Program-made: the position numbers and the translations under genes | Shown here: positions 60,913 to 64,000 of the stretch, piece after piece | Layout of the letters: the number at the start of each line of letters is the position of its first letter | How positions within the stretch are numbered: position 1 is the stretch's first letter | Notes under the pieces: model-generated | Told to the model about the DNA's origin: nothing | The model's input: only the letters and a program-made list of their open reading frames with translations | Database searches by the model: none | From: Sordaria brevicollis | Taxonomy: Eukaryota; Ascomycota; Sordariomycetes; Sordariales; Sordariaceae | Assembly: GCA_033439795.1 (NCBI GenBank) | Contig: JAUTDP010000008.1 | Span: forward strand, 930,001 to 994,000 | Direction of reading: 5' to 3' | Length of the DNA stretch: 64,000 nucleotides

Positions 60913-61762
60913 ACGCAGACGATTTGCTCGAACATTGCACACAAAAAGTGATGCGCAATCCACCCAGAACGCTGCAAGGGAAATAGAGGGGAAAAGGCGA
61001 CAAAAACTTACAAAAAACATACAACACCAGGGATTCGCTGGTCGTCACCGACCCAACTACTAGTCTGGCCCTCACTGGCTTATCTATGGGAGAGCGGACG
61101 GGATCCCGAGTTTTCCAGTGGGTATGGTCGTATGTGCTAGACTTCCCCTATAGTGGAGCTTATATTGTGAAGACTGCCTGCACTGACATGAGGTCCAGTA
61201 CATGCACTTACGATAGACCTCTTCCCCGTTCCTTAAGGTTGGGTCAAGATGGACTTCAAAGTCCCGTCATGGTTCCACTGATACCCAACGGATATACCTA
61301 GCTAGCTATCTTAACTCCTCTCATTCGATGAGGCTTACTGGCTCAGAAACGACTCTCGTTACTCGTCAGTCCTTGAAATGGCTTCAGACCGGCTGACATC
61401 TTGCCAACTGCTGCATCTGACCGGTCAGAAGCCACTTCAAGGCCTGACGAATGATATTTCTTTTCCTCTTATTCATGAAGCAAAGTGCTGATCCAGTCCC
61501 CTTCTCCAAACCCACCCGACACCGAGCTCTTCTCCTTGGCTAGACGTACCAAAGGACTTCCCTAGCTGTTCCCTTGCTGCCCAAGAGCGTTCCCTGGATG
61601 CCCAAGGGAGAGACACTCGTCAAGAGTTCATCGTCTTTATTAACAACTCCAAACTCCCCAACCATAGGAATATCGACGGAAAACGCTTTCCTTCCATCCA
61701 TCACCAACAAGCACGTTTATACCAAGATCCATCTCTGCTACAATCATCTTCACTCAACAGAC
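60913..61762. other. Gene-free flank right of the transposon block
   Basis: Ordinary composition and no supported coding region. It contains a strong inverted repeat (61364-61449). The open frames at 60838-61301 are short and overlapping. The start of the frame that runs into the eIF5A-like gene (61574 onwards) is read here as leader. Confidence 0.5.
61364..61449. repeat. Inverted repeat with ~32-base arms
   Basis: Left arm 61364-61396 (CGTCAGTCCTTGAAATGGCT...) and right arm 61418-61449 (...AGCCACTTCAAGGCCTGACG) are complementary with a few mismatches around a ~20-base loop. It could fold into a long hairpin or be a small foldback element. Confidence 0.8.
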
Positions 61763-62359
61763 ATGGACCACGAAGAATCCTTCGAACATTCCGCCACCAC
61801 CACCTTCCCCACGGGTGAGAAGGCCTACCAACTCGTACGCACTTCAATCTACTATCCTACCTATCCTATTTATGCACCAACTTTCACTTGCACTTGCAGT
61901 CTTTGCAGTCCCTCGACTGGCTTCCATGCTGGGTCCCCGTGTTAGGACGGTTTCATACATACACCCTACACCCTGCACACGGGAAATAACTCTATAACTA
62001 CAATTAGATTGATATCTCCGACGACCAGGGCTTCCTGCACCTCCTAGATTTGGACGGCGGCCATAACAAATATGACGTCAAGTTACCCGGGAACGACCTT
62101 GGTGGGTCGATCCGGGAACTGTTTGAGGATGGCAAGGATTTGGGTGAGCTTTAGCACATCTTCTTTTTCTTTTTTCTCTCTTTATTTCTGGTTCCTTTTT
62201 TTGTTCAATTTTCTTTATCTTATTATTTTTTTCTTTGGTCAACATATTACCTAACATTGTCTACACTACACTACAGTTATCACTATCGAGCCGACCATCG
62301 ACGAAAAGGGGGACCCGGTCGAGAAGGTTATCAAATACGAGATTGCTGAAAGGGGATAA
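61763..62359 (+). CDS. eIF5A-like protein lacking the hypusine region (small paralogue or decayed copy)
   Basis: Predicted 96 residues from exons 61763-61834, 62008-62143 and 62277-62359. The introns have GTACGC/TTAG and GTGAGC/ACAG ends, and the phases fit exactly. The N-terminus (MDHEESFEHSATTTFP) resembles the start of eIF5A. Residues from AYQLIDISDD through DVKLPGNDLG and ELFEDGKDL match the C-terminal OB-fold domain of eIF5A. The usual ~60 residues between them, with the Lys that becomes hypusine and its TSKTGKHGHAK surroundings, are missing: the sequence jumps from TFP to AYQL. Full eIF5A is about 160 residues. Without hypusine it could not do the ribosomal job of eIF5A. It may be a pseudogene or a repurposed paralogue. 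An unseen exon in 61835-62007 is unlikely because the frame there matches no eIF5A sequence. Confidence 0.68.
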
Positions 62360-62874
62360 ATGTCACGAACAGTGGGCAAGCCTGATCTGGTCTGCCTAAG
62401 TTGTGGGATGGCTGAAGGTTGTAGGATACTATCAAAAGACGTTCTTTTGGTGAAGCCAAAAGGGTTTACAACAAGTCAGCATCATATAGGGGACTCTCTG
62501 TAGGAACACTGTTTGGTCTATTCTAGGTCTGTCTGCCTTTTGTATTCTCTTTCCCTCTCGCCAGGTATCACAAGTTTTTTTTTGTCCACACTTCTTGATC
62601 TTCCCCAACAACTTCAAGCTCTGTCCATGAACTTGTACCTTTGAACACGTCCTAACACCAACTTTTCCGCGAAGAAGGGTATCCATGATGCCGCAATAAC
62701 TGAACTCCTTTCGAACCGAAACACCTTCGCCATGCCGCAAACACTAAAAAGGAATCCTCCCTTCCCGCCCTATCTTTTCCGTACCGAAAGTCTGAAGCAT
62801 GTTGCTGTGCCTTACCAGGTACTGAAACCACTCGGAAGCCCGCCGAGCAACCGTGTTACTGCTCTGCGTGCCAC
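62360..62874. other. Convergent intergenic region between the eIF5A-like gene and APC10
   Basis: Holds the 3' ends of two genes that face each other. I see no further gene; the minus-strand open frame at 62432-62740 has no recognisable features. Confidence 0.5.
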
Positions 62875-64000
62875 TCAACGAATAACCGGATCCCTCATAA
62901 AATCAGGAAAATCCGAGAACCCACCCTCACCGGGTCTATACCTGCTCTCGTTCCTAGACCCAGCATTCTCCGCCGACCCGGCCTCGCGATCAATATGCTG
63001 CAATAGCTCCAGCAAACTAGCCTCATCGTAATCCTCATCTCCTGCATTGTTTGCTTCGACAGCGACCATCTGCTCAGCAGCAGCAGCAGCCTCATCAATC
63101 CTCCCCGCCATCTCATGAATCGCATCGCCCTCCTCGGCCATCATCGCGCCGCCCAGGACCGTGTTCTCGTCAATAGCGAAAATCTTGATTCCCCTGATGT
63201 GCGTGTCTTTACCGTTCTGGTGGTTCTCCTTGATGTGCGCTTGGACGATCCAGCAGGAGAGCGAGTGGCCGTCGGGCGCGCCGCCGCAGTTGGCAATGGG
63301 AACGTCTTGCCAACCCACAGGGTTGGTCAGCTTGACGTCGGCGAACTCGATCAAGTCGTGGTGGCCCGAGCCGGCGTACCACACGATGTTGGTGGGCGTG
63401 TAGGACTCGTCTTGGTTGTAGTCGACGTAGAAGCGAATGGCGCGGATCTCGACGCGGCGGAGGAAGTGAATTGTGAGGAGATGGGGTTGTTGGCCGTCGG
63501 ATCTGGGAGGAGTGTCAGTGATTAAATTGGTGGAGAGGAGGGGGATTAACAGGACTTACTGCCAGTACTTGTCGAGGTCTTCGGTTAAAAGCTCCTCGAC
63601 GCCGTTGCCGGGCTTGTGGCTGCTGACGCCAAAGTGAGCGAGATTGTTGATCTCGCGGAGGCCAATGGCGGTTGGGTCGAACATTGAGTGTTGCAATTGC
63701 TCGGTCTCCTCGAGATCCTCGTCTGGCTCAATTCTCTCGCCCTGCTCGTCAAGGCCGAACTCGTCTCCGTGGTCTCCGGGATTGGGATCGGCGAGATGGG
63801 GGTCCTCGTCAACGCCCTCCATGCCCTCAGGAAAACCCTCGCCCTCAATCTCATTGTCATTGCCCTGGATCTGATCATCGTCTTGGAGCTCGATGTCACT
63901 GGGCGGACCGTCACCCACTGGACTGGGGAAACCCTCGTCGTCTGTGGTCTCGTCTTGTGTGCGCTGAGTGCGTGCTGATGGAGCTGGAGAGGGAGGCCAT
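62875..64000 (-). CDS. apc10: Anaphase-promoting complex subunit 10 (DOC1), partial at the window edge
   Basis: Substrate-recognition subunit of the APC/C ubiquitin ligase, which with Cdc20/Cdh1 forms the D-box receptor. The minus-strand model has exon 63560 to beyond 64000, intron 63503-63559 (GTAAGT donor, CTGAC branch, CCCAG) and exon 62875-63502; the phase is exact. The DOC domain is clear: YWQSDGQQPH at the splice junction, then HFLRRVEIRAIRFYVDY, DESYTPTNI, GWQDVPI and HIRGIKIFA. Before it is a long acidic region; after it, an acidic Ala/Glu-rich extension. The last residues are I-R, the conserved tail that docks on APC3/Cdc27. In frame, coding continues upstream to position 64000 without a Met, so the start lies outside. 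The ATG at 63998-64000 is in another frame. Confidence 0.93.

Noticed and set aside
63998..64000. ATG on the minus strand at the window edge as the APC10 start
   Set aside because: It is in a different frame from the APC10 exon and meets a stop soon after. The APC10 frame is open through position 64000.

Overview
The window looks like nuclear DNA of a filamentous ascomycete, most likely a Neurospora/Sordaria-type Sordariomycete. The genes have short introns with GTRNGT donors, CTRAC branch sites and C-rich codon use. They alternate with very AT-rich blocks in which CpA and TpG are almost absent, TpA is in excess and CpG survives. That is the footprint of repeat-induced point mutation (RIP) acting on CpA. 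The genus is an inference.

Layout: (1) 1-204, ordinary flank. (2) 210-5756, one complete but RIP-killed Ty1/copia element with 194-bp LTRs and a 5-bp target duplication. (3) 5762-13062, a gene island with a PTR2/POT-family peptide transporter (8136-10138, two introns, first exon only 4 nt) and a secreted type I membrane protein of the Ser/Thr-rich KRE9/KNH-like kind (11359-12684, one intron). (4) 13065-60910, a 47.8-kb block bounded by 93-bp terminal inverted repeats and TA duplications. It is a pogo/Fot1-like DNA transposon carrying a nested stack of LTR retrotransposons. (5) 60913-64000, a gene island with a small eIF5A-like gene that lacks the hypusine region, then on the minus strand the C-terminal part of APC10/DOC1, which runs off the window.

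The stack resolves from target-site duplications: pogo (13065-60910, TA) contains gypsy-1 (13447-57933, GGTAT). Gypsy-1 contains a mostly un-RIPped ~1-kb insert (about 17191-18220) and gypsy-2 (20891-56953, CCCGT). Gypsy-2 contains gypsy-3 (29886-54802, ATAGT), and gypsy-3 contains gypsy-4 in the opposite orientation (31026-44422, TTAT). Each LTR pair is equal in length (303, 393, 409 and 624 bp). At the two host junctions that I read through (gypsy-1 pol across gypsy-2, and the third ORF of gypsy-2 across gypsy-3) removing the guest restores the frame.

All coding regions inside the elements are fossils: CAA/CAG codons have become stops and catalytic Asp or zinc-ligand codons have been converted. 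The most unusual points are the legible nested history with un-RIPped outward LTR edges at every layer, long unrecognised reading frames downstream of pol in gypsy-2 and gypsy-3, an acidic plus-strand frame antisense to gypsy-4, and the eIF5A-like gene without its hypusine domain. Gene models and repeat boundaries come from reading the sequence by eye; no database search was possible.
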